Shown here in pieces: positions 23,427 through 34,890 of a stretch of DNA of 35,141 nt. Position numbers and translations under genes: made by a program. The DNA lies in assembly GCA_001179505.1 (NCBI GenBank), contig CDMY01000346.1, forward strand, positions 72,858-107,998. The letters run 5' to 3'. The notes under the pieces were generated by a model. It did not search any database, had not been told where the DNA came from, and saw only the letters and a list, made by a program, of their open reading frames with translations. The first letter of the stretch is position 1; each line of letters begins with the position of its first letter. The DNA comes from Vitrella brassicaformis (taxonomy: Eukaryota > Sar > Vitrellaceae).

Positions 23427-23506
23427 CGCACTCACCTCACCAACCACACACACGGACAACACACCTAGGCCCACCCCCACCCCCACACTCTCACTCACTC
23501 AGTCAC

Positions 23507-26500
23507 TCAGTGTTGCCCTTGCTGCTGGTGGTGTTGTTGGTTGCCGGTCACTTCCTCGGGGAACCACCCCCATAGGCCACTCTCGGGCCACACTTTGCGC
23601 CCCCAGGTCCAGCCGGTCGGGTGGCGGTCCCGCACCTCCACCCAGTCGCCCCGCTGCACACTCAGCTCCACTTCTGTCCCGGCCTCGAACTCCATCGTCA
23701 CCAGACGCACATCCGGCACTCCCTCTTGCCTCATGGTGGTCGCACCAGGAGGCTCGTGCTGCTGCTGGTGTTGGTTGTGGTGTTGGTGGCGCTGCTGCTG
23801 CTGGTGTTGCGCGCCTGAGGGTGGAGGGGCGGAGGCGGCCGCATGCAGAGCGCCCGACCGCGTCATGGCGTCGTGTGCAGAGCTGACAGAAGCCTGGCTG
23901 CTCTTCGTGGGTGGCTGCATGTGTGGCGACGGGGTGGGGGAGGGCTGGGACGGCTGTGATGGGTAGTCGGCGTAAGTCACATGGGAGCTGCCACGCCACT
24001 CAGGTGGGGGCCGCTGTGACCTTTGACCCTGAGCTTGCGCCGTGCCCATCGCGGGATGGACCGATGTCTGCAAAGGCTCAGAAAGCAGCGACTGCAGGTC
24101 CTCAGGCTGGCTCCCGCCGAAGCCCTGCGGGCCATAGGGCTGTGGCTGTGGGTGCTGAGGTGCATGCATGGGCGGCGGGGGCCTCGAAGTGGGCGTGCTC
24201 ACCCCTCTGGTGCCTCTGGGCGGCCTCAAGTGGCTGAATGGCCGATCGCCTCTGGCCACCCCAAACGGCCCCCGGCCCCGCCCCCGCCCTTCAAACGGCA
24301 GGGGGAAACTCCCACCCCGCCCCTGTGGCGAGTGGTAGGGTGGCCGGCCTGGACGCTGCGGGCCACCAGGATAACGCTGCTGCTGGGGCACCTGCAGGCA
24401 GGCAGGCAGGCCACACACAACGAACGAGGCGAGGAAAATGCTCAAGGTGTCTTGGTTCTTTCTTGTGTGTGTCTAGCTTAGCTTGCCTCGTCAGGTGGTG
24501 GATGGTCGGTGGTTGGCGCGCCTCCCCCTCTGGGCATTGGCCGTGGTCGCGTTGGCGGCGGTGGGATGGCCCCGTGGGTGATGAGGGTGGCGCATCGGGT
24601 CCGCCAGTAGTCGGCGTCGCGCGTGAGCTGCTTGACGTTCTTCTCCTTCTGCACGTGCAGGCGGTGCATCCGACTCAGCGCACTCAGCAGCACGTCAGCC
24701 TCATCTTGCAACACACGCACACGATCCTGCCATCACACAGAAAAGACGGATGGATGTCGTGCCATCGACGTGCTCGTTCTTTCTTCTTTTCTCTTTCTTT
24801 CTTCTTTCTTGCCTTGTAAGTCTTGCCACATGTCTGCAGCTCTGAGATGACCCGCTGTACGTCCCCTCTCGGGACGAATGCGAAGCCGGGTCCCTCGGCG
24901 GCCCCGGGGCTGCTCATGGGGCTGCTCCCCTGGGGAGTAGTGGCCGCCGGCTCGTGCGACCCCTGGCTCGGCTCACGCGACAGGTCGCTGCCCCTCGAGG
25001 GCAGCCCACCCAGAGCTCGAGACGAAGAGGGCCCAGCCTGAGACACAGCAGGGTACACAGACGGACAGAGATGGATACATGTGGCGCAAGCGGTCAGACT
25101 CTGTCTGGTTTGGTTCGCTCACCGGTGCAGGTCTGGAGAGGGAGGAGGAGAATGAAGGCGGCAGCTGCACCGCCCGCCACATCCGGCCGGCCTCTTCCCC
25201 TCCCCCCGGCTCGCCGCCACCAGCACCAGCACCAGCACCAGCAGTAGCCGCTGGTACCATCACAAATGTGTCGATGGCGCTGAGCGGGTCTCCCTCCAAA
25301 TGCCTCTCGCCTTCCGGGTCGGTCCACACAACTCGCGAGAGGCCCTTCATGCCTCGCATCTGCCGCTGGCCACGACCGCCCCGGCGGCCGCCACGCCATC
25401 CGCCGCGCGACCCGCCCACGTCTGATAGTGTGGCGGGGAACAGGTGTTCTGGAAGTCGGCCTGGGCCGCGCCAGTCATCGGCTTCGAACGGGCTGCTCGC
25501 AGGGCCGCCACTTGCAGAGGGTGTGGGGGGTAGGTTGGGACTGTGTGGGCTGCTGCTGGCGCGCACTGGGCCCGGGAGGAAGGGCGACTGGAACAGCTGT
25601 TCATGAGGGGACGATGAAGGATGGAACGACTGGCTGCCTGTCGACATGGGCTCATCGACGAGCGAGTCTCCGATGGGCTCGTGCGTCTCGTGGTACGGCG
25701 GCGGGGAGCGCATCTCGCGCTCGTGTGGCGGGCGGTGCTTCCACATGAAGGGCGAGTCATCTTCCCGCAGGGCCAACTCGAAGTCGTCAAAACTGGGGGG
25801 CACCGACGAGTCGGCGGCCGTGGCCGTCTGAGAGGGCGGCATGGCGGCCGGCTCGGACGAGCCGGAGAGACCCAGCTGCGAGGATCCCCAGTAACGGTAC
25901 GGCATGGGACCGCCCGCACCGCCAGGCAACGGCTGAGACGAAAACGACGCCGAACTGAACACACACACACACACACACAGAAAGACCGACAAGAGCGAGA
26001 GCTGCCTGATGCGATGCGGTCGCGTGCGTGACAGTGTTGGTTGACAGTCCGACCGACCTGATCGGCGCCTCTGTGCTGCGTGATTCCTCCCGCTGCAGGA
26101 CGTCGCCGACTGGCGGGGGAACCGGCGGGTGTGGGTAGGGCGCCGCCGACGTCGCCGACTGCTGCATCATGAAGTCGTCGTACGTTGGCGATGACGCGTC
26201 ACGCGGGCGGACTGACCAATTAGGACAAACACACAGACCGAGAGAAACATCAATCAGAGGCCTTCACTGACATCCTTCTGTGTGTGCGTGACGCACTTAC
26301 ATGGTGCGATGGCGGGGTCGGACGTAAAATGAGCGGCCGATGCCGTCAGCGGTGGGCTGCCGTGTGACTGCTCGTCAGCCCCAGATCCCGAAACCACATC
26401 GCTCCCACTGCCGCGGAAGGTCATCGACCCTCCCCCGCCCTCCATGTCCCTCGCCGCCTCCCACACCTTGTACTGACCACCCTTGGGCCGCCCACCACTG

Positions 26501-26942
26501 GTGGACCGTCCCGATAGCGGCCGCCCGGTGTGGGCTGACTCGGCGCGTGTGAGGGTGTGCTGGCTCAGTGGCGGGACTGCACTCTGTGGGGGAGCTATGG
26601 GTCCGAAGCCGCTCCCCGGTTCGCTCGCGACTGCATCGTCGCGGAGCGGATGGATGCCGCCGCCGGATGAGTCGAAGTCCATGTGTGTCATGGAGGGCGG
26701 CGTGTGGTGTGCCTGCGTTGCGGATGACCCAAAGCAAAAGGGCAAGCAAGAGGGGCAGTGCATGGGGGGGGTGACGCAAGACAGACAAGCAGAGAGGGAG
26801 CAAAGACAGACAGACAGACAGAAGACAACAAAGGCAACAAGCAGGGAGGGAGGGAGAGATGTGATGTGTATCTGATCTGATCCGCGTGTTGTGCGTGTTA
26901 TGCGTTTTGTGCATTCGTTTCTTGTACCTCGGTATCGCTCAT
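23507..26942 (-). CDS. Low-complexity protein with RGG patches, coiled coil and C-terminal SH3 domain
   Basis: Exons: 26942-26928, 26712-26301, 26211-26058, 25954-25123, 25037-24813, 24726-24487, 24391-23507; phases close to 920 residues. The first coding exon is only five codons (MSDTE). Residues 6-470 are Ser/Pro/Gly-rich, with an Arg/Gly patch (GGWRGGRRGGRGQRQMRG). Exon 6 (residues 547-626) starts with a likely coiled coil (LLSALSRMHRLHVQKEKN). The last exon has a second RG patch (GRGRGRGPFG), Pro/Gln/His-rich sequence, and an SH3 domain at about 854-909 (FEAGTEVELSVQRGDWVEV, ending GWFPEEVTG). SH3 domains bind proline-rich peptides, and the protein's own Pro-rich stretches are possible partners. 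RGG patches often bind RNA or are methylated. Introns 24812-24727 and 24486-24392 begin with GC. I recognise no named protein; it is likely a scaffold or adaptor, by inference. Confidence 0.75.
24392..24486 (-). other. GC-AG intron in the SH3-domain gene
   Basis: The upstream exon ends CCTGACGAG, the intron begins GCAAGC and ends CTGCCTGCAG. An in-frame TAA lies six bases into it, and no GT occurs in the exon over the last ~100 bases before the stop, so a GT donor is impossible. Phase 0 on both sides joins PPPDE to VPQQQ. Confidence 0.9.
24727..24812 (-). other. GC-AG intron in the SH3-domain gene
   Basis: The donor is ACAAG|GCAAGA and the acceptor ATGGCAG. Phase 0 joins GKTYK to DRVRVLQDEA. 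The length of 86 bases is not a multiple of three. The first half is almost pure A/G on the coding strand (pyrimidine-only on the plus strand). No GT in the right phase exists nearby. Confidence 0.85.
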
Positions 26943-27297
26943 GCGGAATGGCTTTGATTGATGCGAAGCAAAACAGACAGATGATAGATAGATCTCCCTG
27001 AATAAATCGCTGTGGCCGGGAGCGCCAGATGACCCCTCGATCGCAGCTCTCCCCTCCCCCCTCTGCCGAAAGCTCCCCTGCCCTCAACTAAATGGTCCGG
27101 TTGGCGTCATGGGACACGTGTGTCGGACGTGTGTCAGCAGGGCAGATCTCCCTTGTTTGGCGTTGCATTTCGCCAGCACATGGCTCCCGGCAGCATCCGC
27201 AGCTCCCGCCGCAATGTCTGACGGCTGTCGTTGGTTTGGTCCAGTGGCGTTTGACGTGTGGGTTAGGGTGGCATTCGCGAGACCGGATTTCGCGTGA

Positions 27298-27360
27298 CGA
27301 ATCATTCACTCATTCATTCACTCATTCATTCAATCACTCAATCAATCATTCAATCATTCT
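27298..27360. repeat. Imperfect TCAT/TCAC/TCAA tetranucleotide array
   Basis: About fifteen 4-base units with drifting third and fourth bases (CATT, CACT, CAAT). This decay suggests an old microsatellite. It lies about 0.4 kb upstream of the SH3-gene start codon. Confidence 0.85.
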
Positions 27361-28383
27361 GAACGCATACACAGAAATCTGATCGACACACACGCAGTGC
27401 GGCTCACAGCAATTGGCTCACAGAACCCATCCCCTATTATTATGTGACAATTGACTGAGTGAGTGACTGAGTGAATGGATGGATGACGTCCAGCGATGAA
27501 TCATGGGATGACAAGCAAGCGAACGAGCCAACAACCGCCACACCAACCAGTCAGTCATCTGAGTGACGTGCCGCTCTCTCAGTGTCGTGTGTGTGTGATA
27601 CTCCCCCGACCCGCCACGGACGGCGCCCCCAGATGCACATGCCATGCCGGGAGCGCCACTGGTTGCGTTTCGAGAATGCACCACACGCTGGGGCAAAGCC
27701 CTGCTGGCAGCCTATCCACTGCCTGCAGCAGTCCGATCGGATCGCACAGCCAGAAGCAACGGCCGACCGACACCAGCCGTGCAGATCGACAGAGACCTCA
27801 GAAAGCTAGAAGGAAAGATCAAGGAAGTCTTGATACGATATGCCCCTCCTTTCGTTGCCTCTCTGCCCTTGTTGCCTTCCTTGTCGGGCGCCCGCCCCTG
27901 CAAAGCTTGCCAGTGATCACTCGCAGCACACATGGAGGGAGGGAGGGAGGGAGGTGTCGGCAAAGAAAAAGATGCTTGCCGTGAGTGGTTAACCCACCCA
28001 AAGCGTGTGGTGTCTGTCTGTGGTCAGAACACACACACATACAGGTGGGTGAGAGAGTGTCCAGAGCGCGCACCGCTATGCGACTAAAACACCATCCACC
28101 ACTTCCACACGCCCCACACACAGAGCCTCCCCGTATCAGCTAGCTATGCGGCGCACGGCAGCGATCCTCTCTTATTTCTCTGCCAGCCGGCCGTCCTGGT
28201 GTGCCGGCCACGCCGTCTGTCTGCCTGTCTGCCTGTACATGTGCTCTCCTTTCCTCTCCTCTCTCCTCAATACATACACTCCTACACAAATACGGATGGA
28301 TGTGGATCGATGGACCGATGGACGTGGTGTATACACAGACATATACAATACAATACAGGGGACAGACACCTTTGCATACTCAC

Positions 28384-28412
28384 ACTCTCCCTCCCTCCCT
28401 CCCTCCCTCCCC
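28384..28412. repeat. CTCC microsatellite
   Basis: Six or more CTCC units are followed by a CT run. It is a pure pyrimidine tract on the plus strand, with no gene nearby. Confidence 0.85.
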
Positions 28413-29637
28413 CTCTCTCTCTCCCTGGACCTTCACTGCGTTGAAACAGACAGACCTGCCGGGGCCAGTTAGTGTACACGACAGACTATGTATGTATGTA
28501 TGTGTGATCACCTAAACAGAAGCCAAGAAGGGAGGGAGGGGAGTGCGGTCGGGCGATCGCGATATCGACACATGGCAAGGGCAGAGTGAATGAAGGAATG
28601 AAGGCAGACAGACAGACAGACCAAAAAGACGGACGCTGCAGATGTGTGTGCGCATTCCGTCGTCCATTCACTCATTCATTCGGTCACGACGTACGCTATG
28701 TAGGTATACGAAGGAAGGGCCCAATGCAGCCAGGCCACGCCACGCCAGGCCAGGCAGCAGTGAGTGGGCAATTAGAATCATGATATAGATGAGATGAGAT
28801 GAAACTGGGACGTACGCTCTGGACGGTGGACGCACTCGATGGACGGGAGGGACATGTGTAAAGACGTATGGAGGGAGGGAGGGAGGGATGCAGATGGATG
28901 CACGCCGCGCGTCAGCCAGCTGCAAGCATGCATGTGGTGACGCGCACAGTGCCTGCCGACGGATCCATGGGATGGATGGTGGTGACACACACCCCCACAC
29001 ACACACCCCGACACACACAGAAACACACACAGACTCAGACACCCAAGAAAGCACACCGCACCGAACCCTCATCTCTCCGACCCACAGGCAGACAGGCATC
29101 ATGCAGATCGTGCGTGCGTGAGTGCGTGCTCGACCGTGTGACATGGCCCGGCCCGGCCCCTTGCCCCGTATTACTGTACACTCGCCTCCTTCTGACTGGC
29201 TGGGGTGGCCAGGCGGCCAGACGGCCGATGCACGCACGCACCACGCACGCACACACACACACGTGCACTTCCCCCGTTGGGACGGACGGAAAGGAGCACG
29301 GCGCACCACGCACCCGCATTTCATCTCTCTGTCTCTGTCTGGCTCTCTCCAAAATGCCCCCTTCCCCCCCCCCAATTTCTCTCTCACTTTGGTTGCTCTC
29401 AGAAAGGAACAAGGTCACGTAGAAAGAAAGAAAGAAAGACTCACACGGACAGACCGAGAAAGGGCCCACAACAAAACGAGATGAAACGAAACAGGACAAC
29501 ACCACTCACTCCACACAAACAGGGCTATGTATGCTCTCTCTAGGCATGCTCCACTCACTCACGCTCAGCACACGACATGCAGACTAGCTAGACAGAAAGC
29601 AGTGGGGGAGGGGAGACGAGAGTGAGGTGAGTGTGTG

Positions 29638-32321
29638 CTATGTTTGTATCTTGTCCATGTGCAGGTTGGCCGCGAAGTGCGTGTGGATGCCCCAAGGGAT
29701 GTGGTGCTTCAGCCACAGCTTCGCAACAGGACCTAAACACACAGCACAGCACAGCACAGCACAGCACACGCACCATCAAACACCCTCCGCGACCGACCCC
29801 TGGCTGTGTGGCGTGTCCCGACCGACCGACCTTTGTGGATGTACTTCGGGTGGAATATAGCGAGGTACGGCCGGCCCCTCTCCATGTCGTGCACAATACC
29901 CATCATCCAGCCGCTGGTCTCCTCGTCAAGATCTTGGTGTGCGTGTGGATGTCTGTGTGCGCGCGGGAGCGGCCGGTGGGCGATGGTGGGCTGGGACGAG
30001 AAGGCACGTCGGCCAGTATACCACGCATCGACCTTCTTGGACACCACGTCTAGCCTGACAGACACAACACATGGAGGGAGGGAGGGAGGGTGGATGGAGT
30101 GGATCGGTGGGCAGGGTGCGGTGCAGGTGGAGGTTTGTTGACTCCATTCATTCTCATTTACCTTGCGAAGCCCTGTGGTGGGCTGGCTCCCGGCCAGCCC
30201 GGTCCCCTTGTGTGACTTAGAATACAGTACAGCTGGCTGAACGGCAGCGATTCCCGACTGCAGCAGATGAGATAGATGTGACGCACAGAAAACGGACGGA
30301 CGGACGGACGGACAAGTGCGGCAAGGAAGGTGATTGATACTAGTCTTAAGTAGGCGATGGATCGCGGTGCAAGCTTGGTGGTTACTTTGGGTGAGATATT
30401 GGTTGTGCGATGGACAGCCTCTCAAAGCCTGGCGTGGGCCGGTGCTCCACGACTCTCGGATGCTCCTCAGAAGACACATCGATGACCGTCCTGCACACCA
30501 CACCCACACATTGGGAGAGGAGAGGTTTCTCAACGTCTGTCTCGGCTCGCGCGGCGCATACGGTGCCCACCTGTAGAGTGTGATCTGTGGAGATGAAGTG
30601 GGGTCGGGCCAGTAGCCCTCATTTGCACCAAAGAGGCTCTCGGCGTTCCTGTTGATGGCCAGAAACTCGGGACCCCAGGCCTCGGAATAGATCACTACCC
30701 TGCACACACACACACACACACATGGATGAACACCACACACAGATGGAAGGGGGATGGATGGATGGATGGGCGACTGCCTGACGGACATTACCTTCCCTCG
30801 TCGTCTTCAAATCCTGACAGGTGGATAGGGAAGCCGACCTCACCCACATCGACCACACGCGGCGGCGTCCCTACACACACCATCCATCCATCCATCCATG
30901 GCTGTGTGTGATGTCTGTGTGTGTGTTGTGTGGCCTTGACCGACCCGCCCTCCGACCCACCTCACCTGCCTTCGGCCCTGTCGGCCTGGGCACGAGATGA
31001 AGACGCAATGGGCCAGCCAGCTTCCTGAACGACCAGATCAAACCAACACAACACATAATGTGCATGTCTGTCTGGCTGGCCGTCTGTCTGTCTGTCTGTC
31101 TGTCTGTCGTGTCGTGGCTGGCTGGCTGACTTGAGGCACTCGACGGGTCCCTTTTGGCCGAGCAGGAAGGGCAGCGGCTGCAGCTGCATGGGGGGGTCGG
31201 GCAGGATGTAATACGACTCAGTTATGCCCCAGTCGTGGGGCGCCGCCACCGCATCTGGGGAGTCGACCAACCATAATACATGTGTGTGCTGTGCTGTGCT
31301 GTGCTATGGCGTGCGTACCAGGCATTTCGTAAGGCATGACAGAGAGAAGAGTTCCGTCGTCTGCCCACTCGCGTATGGTGAGCCCCATGGGTTTGCCCAT
31401 CATGGGCGCACCCACCTGCCAAGTGAAGGCCACAAAGTTGCCCCTGTCGGCCTCAACCTTCACCACAACCAATAAACACAACACACACAACAAACAGACA
31501 GACATGCAGGGACAGAGGCTCATCAGTCGCTCAGCTCCCTCCCTCACCTTTGGGTGCGCATTGCTCGCGTCCCCCTCCATCTCCATAATGCCGTCCAGCC
31601 AGTGCCACGTGCTCCTGCTGCTACGGCCAGCAGACGACGACCCAGACGACGATGAGGACGCCGATTCCGCCGCCCCGGCCACACCCACATCGCCCCCCAA
31701 GTCCATGTCAGCCGGGCCCACCGTCGAGAGGTCGTTGATCTCGAGTGCCCAGGGCAGGCCCGCCTCGTGCAGCGCCAGCAGCATGGGCGGCCCTTCCCTC
31801 CGTGGGAACAGGGCTATGTTGGTGTTGGGCGGGGCCTTGAGGCGCGCGTCCATGGCGTTTTCGGTCATGCGTTCGAGCGGCGAGGGGACGTCGCCCTGGC
31901 GGAGTCGCTCGAGGGTGCGGATGATCTGGGTGGCCCGTTTGCAGCGGGCGTGGGGGCTGTCGGGGTTGCGGTAAGTGCCGAAACATCCCTAAATGGCCAG
32001 ATCCAGAAACAAACAAGAGAGATGAGATGAAGCCATTGGCGAGTGGATGGAAGGGTGGATGGATGGCTACCCTGTAGAGGAATTGGTTGGCGTTTTGTTC
32101 GTCGAGGAAGTCGGGCGTGACGACGTAGCGCGACCGCAGCCAGGCCTTGCCGTCGCGGAACGATATGGCCGTCAGGTACCCGTCGCCGTCCTGCACACAC
32201 TCAGACAGACAGATAGACAGATGCGTGTGGGGCGTGGTGAGAGTGATTTGTATGTGCGTGTGTCTTCGCGTACCATCCAATGTGCTGTGGTCTGGTTGGC
32301 GCGCTCAAACAAAGCTGATGG

Positions 32322-32379
<58 letters not shown>

Positions 32380-32965
32380 CAAGACGACCAGAAAACATTA
32401 AAACAGAGTGCATGCCACACATGCGACTCCCTTCCCTCTCCCTCTTTCACATAGCGGTGTGCCTTGCCTCACCAGGTCCCAGCCGCAGGTATGTGCCGTT
32501 GATATCCTTGGGGATGCTCCCCTCCACCTCGTCTATCACATACTCAAACTCCTCAGGCTGCGACTTGAAGGCCGCTGCCCAGTCGTCCCTACTAAACACG
32601 CCATCGAACTTCTTGAGCTCCGCCAGCCGGGCACTGTCGTCCACCGTCGGCCTGGCGGTCTTGATCGGCGGGATGGCCAGCGGCAACACCCACGACCTCA
32701 GCATGTGGCTGATCGGGATGCGCACAGCCGCCTGGGCGACCTTCTTGGTCGTCTCCAAACGCTGATCCGTCGGCGGCTTCTGCTGAAGTCGCGTTCTCGG
32801 CTGTGTGCGCGAGTGTCGGCCGCCGCCGTGTGCGCTTGGTGGCTGGAGGAATGATGACGAGGGCCATGGAGAGGGCCGGGAGGTCTTGAGGAATCTGCCG
32901 CTGGCGTGCCGCACGGTCAGAGTGAGCTGCAGGGCGAGCAGGGTGACCACAGATAGAGACAGCAT
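29638..32965 (-). CDS. Carotenoid cleavage oxygenase (CCD/RPE65 family) with N-terminal leader
   Basis: Fe(II)-dependent enzyme that splits carotenoids or apocarotenoids at a double bond. Exons: 32965-32473, 32314-32274, 32190-32071, 31988-31548, 31457-31319, 31254-31131, 31024-30966, 30870-30792, 30699-30571, 30490-30386, 30257-30162, 30054-29831, 29732-29638; all GT-AG; 714 residues. Residues 1-22 form a hydrophobic signal-like helix, followed by Arg/Ser/Pro-rich sequence, which would suit a plastid reached through the secretory route. Family marks: GSIPKDINGTYLRLGP, HWM-DGDGYL, NAHPK, PHDWGITESYY, FPIHLSGFEDDEGRVV and PWGIHTHF. The four predicted iron-binding His are 363, 418, 489 and 700. 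A Ser-rich insert (about residues 325-345) is not typical of the family. The second half, LPFSQLYCIL to PPQGFARLDV, also fits. Substrate and cleavage site cannot be read from sequence. Confidence 0.92.
29736..29768. repeat. AGCAC pentanucleotide microsatellite in an intron
   Basis: About five AGCAC units lie in the last intron (29830-29733) of the carotenoid oxygenase gene, next to its acceptor. On the coding strand this reads GTGCT units ending at GTGTTTAG. Confidence 0.85.
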
Positions 32966-33510
32966 GGCGCCGTCTGGCTTGACGGACAGGGGCGTGGATG
33001 GTTGCGGTGACGCTGCTGCTCAAGGAGAGACCTTGTGTGGACAGTAACAACCCGCCACGCGGCGAGATCCGCACCGATCGGCCAATTTATGAGCTCGCAA
33101 GGCAAGAAGGGTGCTTCCTGAAACCACTGCTGCAAGAAGGGAAGAAAGCGTGACGGAGGCTTGATGATAGTGTCGGACAAACAACCGCAGCTGGGCCAAA
33201 GTGAAGGCTTTGCTCGTGTGTTCGTCGCTCGGCGATGGCTCTCTCCTCGGCCCCTTCCAAGGCCAAGAACACACCCAACGCAATAAAGCGCCTAACGAAC
33301 CGAAAGCCGTTCTCCATGGCCAAGCAACAGTGTCACGGACGGTGGAAAAAGCATGTGTCACTCACTGCGTCCATCCCCAGCCCCACCCCAATGCAACGTA
33401 ACCAAGCCAGGAAAGACAAAACACTTGGAGCTGGTCAAAAGGCGACGCTGCCGAGAAAGACAGCGGCAGATCTCATCTACGTCGTGGCACCCATCCGTCC
33501 GTCCCATCCA
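32966..33510. other. Spacer between CWC15 and the carotenoid oxygenase
   Basis: The 545 bases hold the CWC15 3' end and the oxygenase promoter and leader. A good-looking acceptor on the minus strand (pyrimidine run ending TTCTTGCAG, exon from about 33125) suggests either a spliced 5' leader of the oxygenase or a small two-exon ORF starting at the ATG at 33317. No family match was recognised. Confidence 0.45.
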
Positions 33511-34890
33511 TCAGATGATGTACTTGTTCATGAATTTGCGGTGGAACTCGCTGCGCACCACGTCGTTGATGAATCTGCGCGCGCACACACACAGAGAGAC
33601 AATCAGAGAGAGAGAGAGAGAGAGATATGAGATCCATCCACGAGCCGGATGCCGTATCTGTGACCCACCCACCGTTTCTGTGCCTTGGGCGCGCCCTTGG
33701 CCTGGTTCTTGAAAACGACATCGTCATCCCACCTTCGCACACACATGCGCCACACCCAAGGCAGTCAATCACGGTCATCCAGTCCAGTGAGCTTTGTGTG
33801 TCCGTGTATAGGTGCAGTGAGTGAGTGTGGCTCCCTCACCCACCTGCGCTTGACTGAGACGTCCGCGCCGGTCATGAGCGGGTTGCTCCTGAGCACCTGC
33901 TCCCGACGCGCCTCCTCCTCGGCACGACCCTCTGCCTCACGCTGAGCGATGATGGCCACACCACACACATTCACACACACAACGCGAGAGACGTCGGGAA
34001 GGACGTGTGTGTGTCTGTGTGCTGGGTGTGACGGACCTTGCTTCGCTCCTCCTCCTCGCGCTCCCTTTTGATTTTCTCCAGCTCCCGGCGCAGCTCGGCC
34101 TCCTCCTCGTCATCATCGTCATCCTCCTCCTCCTCGTCGCTGTCGTTGACGTCGCCCGGCTCGTCGTCGGCATCCTGCGGAAACATGTTCGGGATCGACT
34201 CTGGCAAACACATTATGACACACACACACACAAATGCACACACACGCGCACAAATGCACACAGAGATGTGTGTGTGTGTAGGTCAGGTCACCCACCTGGC
34301 ACTGCGGCGGCGGTGAGCGTGAGTGGCTTGGCGCTGGATTCCACCTCACTGGGGGCCACACGATTCCTGACAAGACAGACACCCACGCGCATAGCACACA
34401 CAACACACCACCACACCAGTCAGCGGTGATTTATGACAGACACGCCGACCACCATGCGTGTGGCTCACTTACTCCGCCAGTTTCTTCGCCGCATAGTGAC
34501 GGCGCTCCTTCTCCTCCAACTCAGCCTGCACCAACCACAAACACACACAGCTTTACTGAGGATGCATCGCCCTCCCCTCCTCTCCCTACCTTGAGGTCCT
34601 TGGCCTTGATCTCCTCCTCGGTGCCCTGGCCCTCCTGGCGCTGCTTCATAGTCATCTGGCCGGGAAGGTCGCGAGACGACAACTTGACACTCGCTATCGA
34701 CACCCTCGTGCCACCTGACAACCACGAACAGACAGCCATGACAGACACGAGGTGAGAGTGCGCGTCGAGAGTCTTCCTCCCCTCCCTTTGTCCCTGGTCG
34801 TGCCATCTACATCTGCCTGCCCGTGTGATGCTCACCTTGTCCCTCGCCGCCGAGGGCCTGGTGGTACGTCGGTCGGTGCGCTGTCGTCAT
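33511..34890 (-). CDS. CWC15: CWC15 (Cwf15) spliceosome protein
   Basis: CWC15 belongs to the Prp19/NineTeen-related part of the activated spliceosome and acts in the nucleus in pre-mRNA splicing. Exons: 34890-34836, 34714-34590, 34525-34473, 34366-34296, 34200-34037, 33941-33844, 33732-33673, 33574-33511; 229 residues, the usual family size. The N-terminus MTTAHRPTYHQALGG, the segment KLSSRDLPGQ, and the C-terminal block VKRRWDDDVVFKNQAKGAPK then FINDVVRSEFHRKF are hallmarks and essentially unmistakable. Between them lies an acidic run (DSDEEEEDDDDDEEE) and a charged helix of Glu/Arg/Lys (about residues 120-165), as in other members. All seven introns are GT-AG. The short CWC15-type start and the matching ATG leave little doubt about the first codon. 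Confidence 0.97.

Larger units (their letters stand above)
20386..23506. other. Convergent spacer, repeat-rich, with an assembly gap
   Basis: Both flanking genes end here, so it holds two 3' untranslated regions and terminators. No believable exon chain was found. Contents: a GGGT run (about 20647-20680), CA followed by GA dinucleotides (about 21056-21082), GGGA units (about 21550-21580), a 13-bp hairpin (21154-21184), a 25-base and a 21-base tandem duplication, TCTCC then GGCT runs (about 22435-22480), and the N gap. Short ORFs are driven by these repeats. Confidence 0.6.
26943..29637. other. Spacer: SH3-gene 5' flank and carotenoid-oxygenase 3' flank
   Basis: No convincing gene. It holds the presumed SH3-gene promoter (near 26943), a CATT/CACT array (about 27298-27360), a plain non-repetitive stretch 27480-27920 with one open 90-codon frame (27644-27916), CTCC units (about 28384-28412), GGGA units (about 28868-28888), and CA-rich sequence (about 28984-29040). 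The 3' end of the oxygenase transcript must lie near its right end. Confidence 0.5.

Noticed and set aside
23541-24481. Plus-strand ORFs opposite the SH3 gene
   Set aside because: They are GC-rich antisense shadows. The minus strand carries the SH3 domain and consistent exon phases.
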